The notes beneath the pieces were generated by a model. That model was not told the origin of the DNA, did not search any database, and saw nothing but the letters and a program-made list of their open reading frames with translations. Below, in pieces: positions 1 to 17,884 of a DNA stretch of 64,000 nucleotides. Position 1 is the stretch's first letter; each line of letters begins with the position of its first letter. Made by a program: the position numbers and the translations under genes. Source of the stretch: Pseudomonas sp. NFR16 (GTDB taxonomy: Bacteria > Pseudomonadota > Gammaproteobacteria > Pseudomonadales > Pseudomonadaceae); NCBI RefSeq assembly GCF_900108875.1, contig NZ_FNYJ01000008.1, positions 1 through 64,000 on the forward strand. The letters run 5' to 3'.

Positions 1-34
1 CAATACTAATTGCCCGTGAGGCTTGACCATATAA
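1..34 (+). rRNA. rrl: 23S rRNA, 3' end only
   Basis: The window opens inside the 3' end of a Pseudomonas 23S rRNA. Positions 5-24 (ACTAATTGCCCGTGAGGCTT) match the terminal helix strand that ends the gene in this genus. The exact mature 3' end, near base 34, is approximate. The rest of the operon lies upstream of the window. Confidence 0.85.
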
Positions 35-182
35 CACCCAAGCAATCTGCGACTCGGACGAGCACAGATTGCGGTGACTGTGAAGACGACACGCACCGAA
101 AGTTTGCAGCATACAGGCCAGACCTGATCACATACCCGATTGGCTGAAGCGCGGCCCCAGGCCACGGTTCGGTACCCGAATT

Positions 183-299
183 TCTTGACGACCATAGAGC
201 ATTGGAACCACCTGATCCCATCCCGAACTCAGAAGTGAAACGATGCATCGCCGATGGTAGTGTGGGGTTTCCCCATGTGAGAGTAGGTCATCGTCAAGA
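183..299 (+). rRNA. rrf: 5S rRNA
   Basis: 5S rRNA of about 117 nt. It carries the conserved internal core (CCCGAACTCAGAAGTGAAAC) and complementary ends (CTTGACGA near the start, TCGTCAAG at the end) that form helix I. It follows the 23S end by a spacer of about 150 bp with no tRNA, which is the usual Pseudomonas rRNA operon tail. The ends are estimated from helix I pairing. Confidence 0.95.
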
Positions 300-310
300 T
301 TAAATTCCAG

Positions 311-346
311 AACCCCATTTGCGAAAGCAGATGGGGTTTTGTTTTT
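311..346 (+). terminator. Rho-independent terminator of the rRNA operon
   Basis: A 12-bp GC-rich stem (AACCCCATTTGC / GCAGATGGGGTT, one mismatch) with a GAAA loop is followed by TTTTGTTTTT. It lies 12 bases after the 5S gene and ends the rRNA transcript. The 160 bases from here to birA hold nothing else I can recognise. Confidence 0.9.
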
Positions 347-508
347 GCGCGTGAAATTAAATCCCAGGATCGGCTGGGTTCCTGAAACCACCCGAGTGGG
401 AATGTAAGCCCGTACGCTGGCAATTGGCGCGCGCTAGCGAGGGCGATTTTCTAGGCGTTGGGAGCGGCTATCGCTATTATGCGTGCCTTATTGTCAGGTG
501 AGACTTCG

Positions 509-1465
509 ATGCGAACGTTGCTCAAGCTTCTTGGAGATGGTGCTTTTCATTCCGGCGAAGACCTAGGCCGTGTACTTGGCGTCAGCCGCAGTGCTGTGTG
601 GAAAAAGCTCCAGCAGGTGGAAGCGGAGCTCGGGATTGAGGTTCATAAAGTTCGCGGGCGGGGGTATCGCCTGGCCGGGCCGTTACATCTGCTGGATGCA
701 GGTGAAATCGCCGATAACGATCACGGCGCACCATGGCCTGTGCGTGTTTATGATGTTGTTGACTCTACAAATGCCGAGGCGATGCGGCTGATTGGAGCCG
801 GCACGCAGCTGCCCTTGTTGGTTCTCGCCGAGCAGCAAACGGCCGGCAGGGGGCGGCGTGGGCGGAAGTGGGTCAGTCCTTTCGCCGAGAATCTTTATTA
901 CAGCCTTGCTGTGCGTGTTGAAGGTGGTATGCGCCAGCTTGAGGGCATGAGCTTGCTTGTGGGTCTGGCGTTGGTAGAAACCCTCCGAGAGCTAGGTGTC
1001 GCGAAAGCCGGCTTGAAGTGGCCGAACGATATTCTCGTGGGTGATCGTAAGCTTGCCGGCATTCTACTTGAGCTCACAGGAGACCCTGCGGATGTATGTC
1101 ACGTGATCATAGGCGTCGGTGTGAACGTCAACATGCGCAGCGCCAATGAGGTTGATCAAGCCTGGACGTCTATGGCGGTCGAGTTGGGCGGGATGTTAGA
1201 CCGTAACCAGGTTGCGTCTAGGCTGAGTCACAACCTTGGGCTCTATATCGCTCGACATCGCGAAGAAGGCTTCAACGCATTTAGGGACGAATGGGAGCGC
1301 AATCACCTCTGGCAGGGGAAAGAGGTGTCATTAATCGCGGGAGATCGTGTGATCGAGGGCACTGTCCTTGGCATTGAGGGTGATGGCTCACTGCGTTTAT
1401 GTGTGGGTGGCGTAGAGCGCAGCTTTAATGGCGGTGAGTTGAGCCTGAGGCTGCTTGCTAAGTGA
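509..1465 (+). CDS. birA: Bifunctional biotin--[acetyl-CoA-carboxylase] ligase / biotin operon repressor BirA
   Basis: BirA makes biotinyl-AMP, transfers biotin to the AccB carrier protein, and in the holo-form can repress biotin genes. The 318-aa product has an N-terminal winged helix-turn-helix (about 1-60, including GVSRSAVWKKL) and a ligase core. The core shows the ATP/biotin loop GRGRRGRKW (113-121), the KWPND motif and a C-terminal SH3-like domain. I chose the ATG at 509 because the protein then begins MRTLLKLL as in relatives, with a purine-rich AGGTGA upstream; an in-frame ATG at 458 would add 17 unlikely residues. It lies just after an rRNA operon, as in P. aeruginosa. The gene normally expected next, coaX, is not here. 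Confidence 0.95.
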   Translation: MRTLLKLLGDGAFHSGEDLGRVLGVSRSAVWKKLQQVEAELGIEVHKVRGRGYRLAGPLHLLDAGEIADNDHGAPWPVRVYDVVDSTNAEAMRLIGAGTQLPLLVLAEQQTAGRGRRGRKWVSPFAENLYYSLAVRVEGGMRQLEGMSLLVGLALVETLRELGVAKAGLKWPNDILVGDRKLAGILLELTGDPADVCHVIIGVGVNVNMRSANEVDQAWTSMAVELGGMLDRNQVASRLSHNLGLYIARHREEGFNAFRDEWERNHLWQGKEVSLIAGDRVIEGTVLGIEGDGSLRLCVGGVERSFNGGELSLRLLAK

Positions 1466-1499
1466 GAAGGCGCCAAAAAGGCCGCTGGTTGGGGGTGCT

Positions 1500-1937
1500 A
1501 TGCGTTGGGTGTTTTTGCTGTTGTTAATGTTGAATGCCTTCTACTACGTTTGGCATCACCAGGACGCTCCTTTGAGGCCGAAGGAGGTGGCGCCTCTGGC
1601 GTCGTTCAAGGGCTTAAGACAGGATATCCGGTTGCTCAGTGAATCAGGCTCTTCCAGCCAGACAGAGCTTTCCAGGGCAGCATTTAGTCAGTGTCTCTAT
1701 TTGGGTGGAGATATTTCGCAAGCCGACGCCAGAACTCTCGAACAGCGGCTGACCAGTCTCGACATTCAGACACGGTTTGGACAGCGCCGAGATGAGGGTG
1801 GCGCCATTTACTGGTTGCGCATAGAGCCAGAAAGTCGTCGGCTGGTTGATGAGCCTTTGCTGGGTACGTTAGCGCAGGACTTCCCGAAATTAAAAAGTAA
1901 AATAATGTCTTGCGAGGGCATTGCAACCACCGATTAG
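1500..1937 (+). CDS. SPOR-domain-like membrane-anchored protein
   Basis: A 145-aa protein with one N-terminal hydrophobic segment (MRWVFLLLLMLNAFYYVW, about 2-18), so probably anchored in the inner membrane with the rest in the periplasm. The C-terminal half (about 65-140; CLYLGG, a TRFG strand, YWLRIEP) resembles a SPOR fold, which in other proteins binds denuded glycan strands in septal peptidoglycan. This fits the small SPOR-like protein encoded near birA in other Pseudomonas. I prefer the ATG at 1500 (GGGGG upstream) over the one at 1455, which lies inside birA. It starts 34 bp after birA. The function is not established. Confidence 0.75.
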   Translation: MRWVFLLLLMLNAFYYVWHHQDAPLRPKEVAPLASFKGLRQDIRLLSESGSSSQTELSRAAFSQCLYLGGDISQADARTLEQRLTSLDIQTRFGQRRDEGGAIYWLRIEPESRRLVDEPLLGTLAQDFPKLKSKIMSCEGIATTD

Positions 1938-2037
1938 TTTGCATAGAATGGCGCCCGCTTCGCAGTGCAGAGAAATCTGAAACTGCTGTGAAGCAAGCGT
2001 CAACGTATGTAACCTCAAGTTTTTATTGAGAAAAAGG

Positions 2038-2065
2038 TTGACAGAAGGGTGGCATGATATAGAAT
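2038..2065 (+). promoter_or_regulatory. Sigma-70 promoter of the tRNA-Tyr/Gly/Thr unit
   Basis: TTGACA (2038-2043), a 16-bp spacer and TAGAAT (2060-2065) lie 14 bases before the tRNA-Tyr gene. The sequence after the -10 box is GC-rich (GCTGCC), as in stable-RNA promoters under stringent control. The promoter call rests on sequence only. Confidence 0.75.
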
Positions 2066-2078
2066 GCTGCCTCGCTTA

Positions 2079-2163
<85 letters not shown>

Positions 2164-2190
2164 TATTTTCGAGCCTAAGCAGCATGCTCG

Positions 2191-2264
<74 letters not shown>

Positions 2265-2291
2265 AGTTTTGCTGGTTGTGCGATGTGTTTT

Positions 2292-2367
2292 GCTCTTGTA
2301 GCTCAGTTGGTAGAGCACACCCTTGGTAAGGGTGAGGTCAGCGGTTCAAATCCGCTCAAGAGCTCCA
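2292..2367 (+). tRNA. tRNA-Thr (anticodon GGT)
   Basis: A 76-nt tRNA. The acceptor stem GCTCTTG pairs with CAAGAGC, and CCA is encoded. Anticodon GGT is at 2325-2327. It is the last tRNA of the three-gene unit. In P. aeruginosa tufB follows at this point; here a terminator follows instead. Confidence 0.97.
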
Positions 2368-2372
2368 TTACT

Positions 2373-2404
2373 AAGGCAGATATGAAAGTATCTGCCTTTG
2401 TTTT
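2373..2404 (+). terminator. Terminator after tRNA-Thr
   Basis: A perfect 10-bp stem AAGGCAGATA / TATCTGCCTT with a 6-nt loop is followed by TGTTTT. It starts five bases after the tRNA and separates the tRNA unit from the tRNA-Trp-secE-nusG unit. Confidence 0.85.
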
Positions 2405-2505
2405 AGGTGTTGCGATTCGCCAGGTTTTTGCTGCCTGGGTGAGGGTTTTTCGTAGCTACCTGGCAGTGTGTTGGCGAGGTTGTGTCCGGTCTCGCTGATT
2501 AGCTG

Positions 2506-2534
2506 TTGAAATCTCCCTGTCGGGTCCGCATAAT
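2506..2534 (+). promoter_or_regulatory. Sigma-70 promoter for tRNA-Trp-secE-nusG
   Basis: TTGAAA (2506-2511), a 17-bp spacer and CATAAT (2529-2534) lie 21 bases before tRNA-Trp. It is the only good promoter match between the upstream terminator and secE, so it probably drives the tRNA, secE and nusG together. Confidence 0.65.
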
Positions 2535-2555
2535 GGTCGGCCTGATTATGCTTTT

Positions 2556-2631
2556 AGGTCAGTAGCTCAATTGGCAGAGCGACGGTCTCCAAAACCGTAG
2601 GTTGGGGGTTCGATTCCCTCCTGACCTGCCA
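2556..2631 (+). tRNA. tRNA-Trp (anticodon CCA)
   Basis: A 76-nt tRNA. The acceptor stem AGGTCAG pairs with CTGACCT, then discriminator G and encoded CCA. Anticodon CCA is at 2589-2591. It lies 45 bp before secE, the classic tRNA-Trp-secE linkage. Confidence 0.97.
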
Positions 2632-2676
2632 GATTCGCTTAACGTGTCTGGCTTTCTTTTCACAGGATTTTAGTAG

Positions 2677-3045
2677 ATGAATCCAAAGGCTGAAGCCTCA
2701 GACTCCCGTTTTGATCTTCTGAAGTGGCTCGTAGTGGTCCTTCTGGTCGTTGTGGGCGTGGTCGGAAATCAATACTATTCGGCGCAGCCAATCCTGTATC
2801 GCGTGCTGGCCTTGCTCGTGATTGCCGCTGTTGCAGCTTACGTAGCTCTCCAGACTGGCAAGGGTAAGGCTTTCTTCGTGTTGGCCAAGGAAGCTCGCGT
2901 CGAGATTCGTAAAGTCGTATGGCCTACTCGTCAAGAAACCACGCAGACTACTCTCATCGTGGTAGCTGTCGTTCTGGTTATGGCGCTGCTGTTGTGGGGA
3001 TTAGATTCCCTGCTCGGCTGGCTTGTTTCCTTGATTGTTGGCTAA
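2677..3045 (+). CDS. secE: Preprotein translocase subunit SecE
   Basis: The small clamp subunit of the SecYEG channel in the inner membrane. The 122-aa protein has three predicted membrane segments (about 15-33, 40-59 and 91-115). The conserved cytoplasmic motif EIRKVVWPTRQETTQTT (about 73-89) precedes the last helix. The length matches the three-helix proteobacterial form. It sits between tRNA-Trp and nusG; its partner SecY is encoded at 28448. Confidence 0.96.
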   Translation: MNPKAEASDSRFDLLKWLVVVLLVVVGVVGNQYYSAQPILYRVLALLVIAAVAAYVALQTGKGKAFFVLAKEARVEIRKVVWPTRQETTQTTLIVVAVVLVMALLLWGLDSLLGWLVSLIVG

Positions 3046-3054
3046 GGGTGTCCC

Positions 3055-3588
3055 GTGGCTAAGCGTTGGTACGTAGTGCATGCCTACTCGGGTTACGAGA
3101 AGCATGTTATGCGCTCTCTGATCGAGCGTGTAAAGCTGGCAGGCATGGAAGATGGTTTTGGCGAAATTCTGGTCCCTACCGAAGAAGTGGTAGAGATGCG
3201 CAACGGCCAGAAGCGCAAAAGCGAGCGTAAATTCTTCCCTGGTTATGTGCTGGTTCAGATGGACATGAACGAGGGGACTTGGCACTTGGTCAAGGACACG
3301 CCTCGCGTCATGGGCTTTATCGGTGGCACTGCAGACAAGCCTGCTCCTATCACTGATAAGGAAGCTGAGGCCATTCTGCGTCGTGTTGCTGATGGCAGCG
3401 ACAAGCCGAAGCCGAAGACTCTGTTCGAGCCAGGTGAAGTGGTTCGCGTTACCGATGGTCCGTTTGCCGATTTCAACGGGACCGTCGAAGAAGTTAACTA
3501 CGAAAAGAGCCGGATCCAAGTGGCTGTGCTTATTTTCGGACGCTCTACTCCGGTAGAGCTCGAGTTCAGTCAGGTCGAAAAGGCATAA
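3055..3588 (+). CDS. nusG: Transcription termination/antitermination protein NusG
   Basis: NusG binds RNA polymerase beside the RpoC clamp, suppresses pausing, and links to Rho or to ribosomal protein S10. The 177-aa protein has an N-terminal NGN domain ([13 protein letters not shown] at the start, [12 protein letters not shown]) and a C-terminal KOW domain (about 125-177, [19 protein letters not shown]). The start is GTG at 3055, nine bases after the secE stop, giving MAKRWYVV as in relatives. rpoB, rpoC and rpsJ, which encode its partners, lie further along this window. Confidence 0.97.
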   Translation: MAKRWYVVHAYSGYEKHVMRSLIERVKLAGMEDGFGEILVPTEEVVEMRNGQKRKSERKFFPGYVLVQMDMNEGTWHLVKDTPRVMGFIGGTADKPAPITDKEAEAILRRVADGSDKPKPKTLFEPGEVVRVTDGPFADFNGTVEEVNYEKSRIQVAVLIFGRSTPVELEFSQVEKA

Positions 3589-3607
3589 CTGAGCTAGGAA
3601 TCCCATA

Positions 3608-3636
3608 CCCCGCAGCCTTGGGCTGTGGGGTTTTGT
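3608..3636 (+). terminator. Terminator between nusG and rplK
   Basis: A 10-bp stem CCCCGCAGCC / GGCTGTGGGG (one G-T pair) with a TTG loop is followed by TTTTGT. It separates secE-nusG from the rplKAJL-rpoBC genes, as in E. coli. I do not see a clear consensus promoter in the 70 bases before rplK. Confidence 0.8.
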
Positions 3637-3707
3637 CGTCACTGGGATAAACGCGCAAGTAACCGGGGAGCCTTTCGAGGCGTTTGAACCCGTAATTGGA
3701 GTGCCTC

Positions 3708-4139
3708 ATGGCCAAGAAGATTACCGCTTACATCAAGCTTCAAGTGAAAGCTGCTCAGGCTAACCCAAGCCCGCCCGTCGGTCCTGCTCTGGGTCAGCAC
3801 GGCGTTAACATCATGGAATTCTGCAAGGCTTTCAACGCCCGTACTCAGGGTCTTGAGCCAGGTCTGCCGACTCCTGTGATCATCACTGTTTACAGCGACC
3901 GCAGCTTCACTTTTGAAACCAAAAGTACGCCTGCGTCGGTTCTGCTGAAAAAAGCCGCTGGCCTGACCAGCGGCTCGGCTCGCCCGAACACCGTTAAAGT
4001 TGGCACCGTTACCCGTGCACAGCTGGAAGATATCGCCAAGGCTAAAAATGCCGATCTGACTGCTGCTGACATGGAAGCGGCCGTGCGTACTATCGCCGGC
4101 TCCGCTCGTAGCATGGGCCTTAACGTGGAGGGTGTGTAA
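3708..4139 (+). CDS. rplK: 50S ribosomal protein L11
   Basis: L11 binds the GTPase-associated region of 23S rRNA and is needed for RelA activation on stalled ribosomes. The 143-aa protein begins [30 protein letters not shown] in the family pattern, with the Pro-rich hinge after residue 18 and the C-terminal rRNA-binding domain (about 76-143). I chose ATG 3708 (GGAG upstream); the in-frame ATG at 3696 adds four residues with no support. Its stop overlaps the rplA start by one base, implying coupled translation. Confidence 0.97.
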   Translation: MAKKITAYIKLQVKAAQANPSPPVGPALGQHGVNIMEFCKAFNARTQGLEPGLPTPVIITVYSDRSFTFETKSTPASVLLKKAAGLTSGSARPNTVKVGTVTRAQLEDIAKAKNADLTAADMEAAVRTIAGSARSMGLNVEGV

Positions 4140-4834
4140 TGGCTAAGCTGACCAAACGCCAAAAGGCGATCGCTGCAAAGATCGAGCCTGGCAAATCTTA
4201 CAGCTTCAACGATGCAGCTGCGCTGCTGACCGAGTTGTCGACCGTTAAGTTCAGCGAGTCTGTCGACGTCGCTGTTAACCTCGGTGTAGACCCGCGTAAA
4301 TCTGACCAGGTCGTTCGTAGCGCTACCGTGCTGCCACACGGTACTGGCAAGACTGTCCGCGTCGCTGTCTTCACCCAGGGTCCAGCCGCTGAAGCTGCTC
4401 TGGCCGCTGGCGCTGATCGCGTTGGTATGGACGACCTGGCTGCCGAAATGAAAGGCGGCGACCTGAACTATGACGTCGTTATTGCTTCCCCGGATGCAAT
4501 GCGTGTCGTAGGTCAGCTGGGTCAGATCCTCGGTCCTCGCGGCCTGATGCCTAACCCGAAAGTTGGTACCGTTACGCCAGACGTAGCTTCTGCTGTCAAG
4601 AACGCTAAAGCTGGTCAGGTTCGTTACCGCACTGACAAAAACGGCATCATCCACACTTCCGTTGGCAAGGTTGGCTTTGAAGCCGACAAGCTGAAGGAAA
4701 ACGTTGAAGCACTGATCGCTGATCTGAAGCGTATCAAACCAGCTTCCTCGAAAGGTATTTACGTCAAGCGCGTTACTCTGAGCACCACTATGGGCCCAGG
4801 CCTGGTCATCGACCAAGGTTCTCTGAACGCGTAA
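4139..4834 (+). CDS. rplA: 50S ribosomal protein L1
   Basis: L1 forms the mobile L1 stalk at the ribosome E site. In E. coli it represses its own L11-L1 mRNA. The 231-aa protein is full length and carries the signature [15 protein letters not shown] (about 129-143). Its start codon shares an A with the rplK stop (TAATG). A 197-base leader separates it from rplJ. Confidence 0.97.
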   Translation: MAKLTKRQKAIAAKIEPGKSYSFNDAAALLTELSTVKFSESVDVAVNLGVDPRKSDQVVRSATVLPHGTGKTVRVAVFTQGPAAEAALAAGADRVGMDDLAAEMKGGDLNYDVVIASPDAMRVVGQLGQILGPRGLMPNPKVGTVTPDVASAVKNAKAGQVRYRTDKNGIIHTSVGKVGFEADKLKENVEALIADLKRIKPASSKGIYVKRVTLSTTMGPGLVIDQGSLNA

Positions 4835-5031
4835 GACTCGCACGATGCAGTCTGCTGCATCGTTGCAAAAATTGGGGTCCCTGCCTGGCGGGGGCTATCC
4901 AAGACCGTAGGCGACGAAAGTCTTAAACCACAAGCCTACGCAGATGGTGCTCCCGGTTCCTTACCGAATCAGACACCAAAACGACATCCGGCTCCGGCCA
5001 GATGAAACGGTAACAAGCAGGAGTTAAACCC
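4835..5031 (+). promoter_or_regulatory. rplJ leader (L10 autoregulatory-type region)
   Basis: A 197-base gap between rplA and rplJ contains a hairpin (CGATGCAG / CTGCATCG, 4843-4862) and a conserved-looking folded stretch with paired GTAGGC (4907-4912) and GCCTAC (4934-4939). It ends in the AGCAGGAG ribosome site for rplJ. In gammaproteobacteria this leader binds the L10-L12 complex to control rplJL translation. Position and folding potential support the call; the exact L10 site was not verified. Confidence 0.55.
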
Positions 5032-5532
5032 GTGGCAATTAAACTCGAAGACAAGAAGGCCATCGTCGCTGAAGTCAACGAGGCTGCCAAAGTCGCTCTG
5101 TCTGCTGTTGTGGCTGATGCCCGCGGCGTGACAGTAGGCGCGATGACCGGACTCCGTAAAGAGGCTCGTGAAGCTGGCGTTTATGTACGTGTCGTACGTA
5201 ACACCCTGCTCAAGCGCGCTGTTGCTGACACTGAATACAGTGTTCTCAACGATGCGTTCACCGGCCCTACCTTGATCGCTTTCTCTAACGAACATCCTGG
5301 TGCTGCTGCCCGTTTGTTCAAAGAGTTCGCGAAAGGTCAGGACAAGTTCGAGATCAAGGCAGCTGCGTTCGAGGGCAAGTTCCTCGCAGCTAATCAGATC
5401 GACGTACTGGCAACCTTGCCGACCCGTGACGAAGCAATCTCCCAGCTGATGAGCGTGATCCAAGGCGCTACCAGCAAATTGGCTCGTACTCTGGCGGCAG
5501 TTCGCGAACAGAAAGAAGCTGCTGCAGCCTAA
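5032..5532 (+). CDS. rplJ: 50S ribosomal protein L10
   Basis: L10 is the base of the L7/L12 stalk; its C-terminal helix binds L12 dimers and its N-terminal part binds 23S rRNA. The 166-aa protein has the conserved RNVLL-like segment [13 protein letters not shown] (about 50-62) and an Ala-rich C-terminal helix ending EQKEAAAA. The GTG start at 5032 follows AGCAGGAG. It is the first gene of the rplJL pair and likely represses its own leader. Confidence 0.97.
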   Translation: MAIKLEDKKAIVAEVNEAAKVALSAVVADARGVTVGAMTGLRKEAREAGVYVRVVRNTLLKRAVADTEYSVLNDAFTGPTLIAFSNEHPGAAARLFKEFAKGQDKFEIKAAAFEGKFLAANQIDVLATLPTRDEAISQLMSVIQGATSKLARTLAAVREQKEAAAA

Positions 5533-5610
5533 GGCCGCACACCTCTTCCCGCGTATTTTTGTTTATTTCGAAGGCCGCATAGGCCCTCACACAATTCAGG
5601 AATTAGAGTC

Positions 5611-5976
5611 ATGTCTATCTCTCAAGACGATATCCTCAACGCCGTAGCTGAAATGTCCGTTCTGCAGGTTGTTGAGCTGATCAAAGCTTTCGAAGAAAAA
5701 TTCGGTGTTAGCGCTGCTGCTGCATCGGCTGGTCCAGCTGCTGCTGCCGCCGTTGTTGAAGAGCAAACCGAGTTCAACGTCATGCTGACCGAAGCTGGCG
5801 ACAAGAAAGTGAACGTGATTAAAGCAGTTCGTGAACTGACCGGTCTGGGCCTGAAAGAAGCCAAGGCAGTCGTTGACGGCGCTCCAGCAATGGTCCTGGA
5901 AGCAGTAGCAAAAGACGCTGCTGACAAAGCCAAAGCTGCTCTGGAAGAAGCAGGCGCTAAAGTCGAGCTGAAGTAA
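5611..5976 (+). CDS. rplL: 50S ribosomal protein L7/L12
   Basis: The multi-copy stalk protein that recruits and stimulates translational GTPases such as EF-Tu and EF-G, both encoded in this window. The 121-aa protein has the N-terminal dimer domain (1-33), an Ala-rich hinge (about 34-52) and the conserved C-terminal domain with [20 protein letters not shown] (about 65-84). It follows rplJ by 78 bases. Confidence 0.97.
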   Translation: MSISQDDILNAVAEMSVLQVVELIKAFEEKFGVSAAAASAGPAAAAAVVEEQTEFNVMLTEAGDKKVNVIKAVRELTGLGLKEAKAVVDGAPAMVLEAVAKDAADKAKAALEEAGAKVELK

Positions 5977-6022
5977 GCATCGACCTTGCGTCTCCAGCCC
6001 AAGCGTTGAGCGAAAGGCTGAT

Positions 6023-6051
6023 GGCTGGTGGCTTCTGCCACCGGCCTTTTT
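6023..6051 (+). terminator. Terminator-like attenuator between rplL and rpoB
   Basis: A 10-bp stem GGCTGGTGGC / GCCACCGGCC with a TTCT loop is followed by TTTTT. In E. coli a partial terminator at this place lowers rpoBC expression relative to rplJL. The same role is inferred here. The following 145 bases up to rpoB show no clear promoter. Confidence 0.75.
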
Positions 6052-6196
6052 CCGTTATTGGCGACCGATCAGGTCGGCGCCATTAACGTGCTTCAACCAC
6101 CTCGACCGGTGGCGCAAACCATGGGGTTTGCAAGATTTTCTGGCCGCTCCCGTCGGGGGAGGCCAAACAAGCAGGTGACCAAGCTGGGGAACGCTG

Positions 6197-10270
<4,074 letters not shown>

Positions 10271-10333
10271 CACGTGACGCGAATCGAGGGTGGGTCGGTA
10301 TGACCGCCCTCTGCTCCGCCAGGAGGAAAGGCC

Positions 10334-14533
<4,200 letters not shown>

Positions 14534-14616
14534 GAGCGGGGCCCTGATTTCAATGCCCACCTTTGCTGACAGGTTTTTTACTGTGAGAGGGCGGGTGGGG
14601 AGGTCGGGGCTTTGCC

Positions 14617-14645
14617 TTGACTGGGGGCAGGATCCTCTTTAGACT
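14617..14645 (+). promoter_or_regulatory. Sigma-70 promoter of the str operon
   Basis: TTGACT (14617-14622), a 17-bp spacer and TAGACT (14640-14645) lie about 90 bases before rpsL, in the 203-base gap after rpoC. It is the best promoter match in the gap and would drive rpsL-rpsG-fusA-tuf. Confidence 0.65.
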
Positions 14646-14736
14646 CTTGTACCCCTAAATCTGGCGGGACGTATGTCCGGCCATTTTGCTTTTCTTGTAA
14701 GACAATAGCGTCGCAAGACAACAGTGGAGCTAGTAG

Positions 14737-15108
14737 ATGGCAACTATCAACCAGCTGGTACGTCAGCCGCGTAAGCGTATCGTCGAGAAATCCGACGTGC
14801 CTGCGCTGCAGAACTGCCCGCAACGTCGTGGTGTGTGCACTCGCGTGTACACGACTACGCCGAAAAAACCTAACTCGGCACTGCGTAAAGTATGCCGTGT
14901 GCGTCTGACCAACGGTTTCGAGGTTTCCTCGTACATCGGTGGTGAAGGCCACAACCTGCAAGAGCACAGCGTCGTCCTGATCCGTGGCGGTCGTGTAAAA
15001 GACTTGCCAGGTGTTCGTTACCACACCGTTCGCGGCTCCTTGGATACTTCCGGCGTTAAAGGCCGTAACCAGGGTCGTTCGAAATACGGTACCAAGCGTC
15101 CTAAATAA
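14737..15108 (+). CDS. rpsL: 30S ribosomal protein S12
   Basis: S12 sits at the decoding centre and sets tRNA selection accuracy. The 123-aa protein has the wild-type segments [12 protein letters not shown] (about 40-51) and [13 protein letters not shown] (about 84-96), where streptomycin-resistance changes usually occur, so no resistance allele is evident. First gene of the str operon; 114 bases separate it from rpsG. Confidence 0.98.
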
Positions 15109-15201
15109 GGTCGCTTGACGTAAACAGCAGTTTCTATTTTTCTGAGTCGATAAGAGTAAGGTCGGGCGAATCCTCTGGATTCTGTTTCCGAGCTAACCTG
15201 A

Positions 15202-15693
<492 letters not shown>

Positions 15694-15723
15694 TCTCAGC
15701 GTCACTATTTTTGCGAGGGCTTT

Positions 15724-17853
15724 ATGGCTCGTACTACTCCGATTAACCGCTACCGTAACATCGGTATCGTTGCTCACGTGGATGCTGGTAAAACCACCAC
15801 CACCGAGCGCGTCCTTTTTTACACTGGCGTAAACCACAAAATGGGCGAGGTGCATGATGGCGCCGCGACCATGGACTGGATGGTTCAGGAGCAGGAGCGT
15901 GGTATTACCATTACTTCTGCTGCGACCACTGCTTTCTGGCAGGGCTCTGTCAAACAGCATAAAGACCGTTATCGCTTCAACATCATCGATACCCCGGGCC
16001 ACGTTGACTTCACCATCGAAGTAGAGCGCTCGCTGCGCGTACTCGACGGCGCCGTCGTTGTGTTCTGTGGTACCTCGGGCGTTGAGCCTCAGTCGGAAAC
16101 CGTATGGCGCCAAGCCAACAAATACGGTGTTCCACGTCTTGTTTACGTCAACAAGATGGACCGTGCTGGTGCGAACTTCCTGCGCGTCGTAGGTCAGATC
16201 AAACAGCGTCTGGGTCACACTCCAGTGCCTATTCAGCTGGCTATCGGTTCGGAAGATAACTTCCAGGGCCAGATCGACCTGATGACCATGGAAGCGGTTT
16301 ACTGGGACGACGCTGACAAGGGCATGACCCCTCGTCGCGAAGCAATCCCGGCCGAGCTGCAAGAGCTGGCTGCCGAGTGGCGCAGCAACATGGTCGAGGC
16401 TGCTGCCGAAGCCAACGAAGAGCTGATGAACAAGTACCTGGAAGGCGAAGAGCTGTCGATCGAAGAGATCAAAGCTGCTCTGCGTCAGCGTACTATCGCC
16501 GGTGAAATCGTTCTGGCTGTCTGCGGTTCTTCGTTCAAGAACAAGGGTGTTCCCCTGGTTCTCGACGCCGTTGTCGATTACCTGCCAGCTCCGGTCGAAA
16601 TTCCTGCGATCAAGGGTATCAACCCTGATGACAAGGAACTCGACAAGGACGATCCGGCTGTTCGTCATGACGAGCGTCATGCCGACGACAACGAGCCGTT
16701 CTCGGCTCTGGCGTTCAAGATCGCGACCGACCCGTTCGTGGGTTCGATCACGTTCGTTCGCGTTTACTCGGGTGCTCTGAACTCCGGTGACTCGGTTCTG
16801 AACTCGGTGAAAGGCAAGAAAGAACGTGTGGGCCGTATGGTTCAGATGCATGCCAACACCCGTGAAGAAATCAAGGAAGTACTGGCGGGTGACATCGCTG
16901 CCCTGATCGGCATGAAAGATGTAACCACCGGTGAAACCCTGTGTGCCCTGGATAAGCCAATTATCCTCGAGCGTATGGACTTCCCTGAGCCGGTTATCTC
17001 GGTTGCTGTTGAGCCGAAGACCAAAGATGACCAGGAAAAAATGGGTATCGCTCTGAGCAAGCTGGCTCAGGAAGACCCGTCTTTCCGCGTCAAGACTGAT
17101 GAAGAGACTGGTCAGACGATCATCTCTGGCATGGGCGAATTGCACCTGGACATCCTGGTTGACCGGATGCGCCGTGAGTTCAACGTCGAAGCCAACATCG
17201 GTAAACCGCAGGTTTCTTACCGTGAGAAGATCACCAAGAACTGCGAGATCGAAGGCAAGTTCGTTCGTCAGTCCGGCGGTCGTGGTCAGTTCGGCCATTG
17301 CTGGATCCGTTTTGCTCCTGCTGATGAAGGTCAGGAAGGTCTGCAATTCGTGAACGAAGTGGTCGGTGGTGTTGTTCCTAAGGAATACATCCCTGCCATT
17401 CAGAAAGGCATTGAAGAGCAGATGAAGAACGGTGTTGTTGCCGGCTATCCGCTCATCGGCCTGAAGGCTACCGTCTTTGACGGTTCTTACCACGACGTCG
17501 ACTCCAACGAGATGGCGTTCAAGGTGGCTGCCTCCATGGCGACCAAGCAACTGGCCCAGAAGGGCGGTGGTGTGGTGCTTGAGCCGATCATGAAGGTAGA
17601 AGTTGTAACACCTGAGGACTACATGGGTGACGTGATGGGTGACCTGAACCGTCGTCGCGGCATGATCCAGGGTATGGAAGATACGGTTTCCGGCAAGGTT
17701 ATCCGCGCCGAGGTTCCGTTGGGCGAGATGTTCGGTTATGCAACCGACGTTCGTTCCATGTCTCAGGGTCGCGCAAGCTACTCTATGGAATTCTCCAAAT
17801 ACTCCGAAGCTCCGTCGAACATCGTCGAAGCTCTCGTTAAAAAACAAGGCTGA
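15724..17853 (+). CDS. fusA: Elongation factor G
   Basis: EF-G drives translocation and, with RRF, ribosome recycling. The 709-aa product has G1 AHVDAGKT (17-24), G3 DTPGHVDF, G4 NKMD and domains II-V. The G-domain/domain II linker has an acidic stretch ([25 protein letters not shown], shown here only as a region near 300-324), slightly longer than in P. aeruginosa FusA1 as I recall it. Many Pseudomonas encode a second EF-G elsewhere, so this is the str-operon copy. Confidence 0.98.
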   Translation: MARTTPINRYRNIGIVAHVDAGKTTTTERVLFYTGVNHKMGEVHDGAATMDWMVQEQERGITITSAATTAFWQGSVKQHKDRYRFNIIDTPGHVDFTIEVERSLRVLDGAVVVFCGTSGVEPQSETVWRQANKYGVPRLVYVNKMDRAGANFLRVVGQIKQRLGHTPVPIQLAIGSEDNFQGQIDLMTMEAVYWDDADKGMTPRREAIPAELQELAAEWRSNMVEAAAEANEELMNKYLEGEELSIEEIKAALRQRTIAGEIVLAVCGSSFKNKGVPLVLDAVVDYLPAPVEIPAIKGINPDDKELDKDDPAVRHDERHADDNEPFSALAFKIATDPFVGSITFVRVYSGALNSGDSVLNSVKGKKERVGRMVQMHANTREEIKEVLAGDIAALIGMKDVTTGETLCALDKPIILERMDFPEPVISVAVEPKTKDDQEKMGIALSKLAQEDPSFRVKTDEETGQTIISGMGELHLDILVDRMRREFNVEANIGKPQVSYREKITKNCEIEGKFVRQSGGRGQFGHCWIRFAPADEGQEGLQFVNEVVGGVVPKEYIPAIQKGIEEQMKNGVVAGYPLIGLKATVFDGSYHDVDSNEMAFKVAASMATKQLAQKGGGVVLEPIMKVEVVTPEDYMGDVMGDLNRRRGMIQGMEDTVSGKVIRAEVPLGEMFGYATDVRSMSQGRASYSMEFSKYSEAPSNIVEALVKKQG

Positions 17854-17884
17854 TTCAGCCCCTTTAGGCTAGGAGTTCACTGTC

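Noticed and set aside
6-423. Short minus-strand frames over the 23S/5S rRNA end
   Set aside because: They lie within rRNA and its terminator; no coding evidence.
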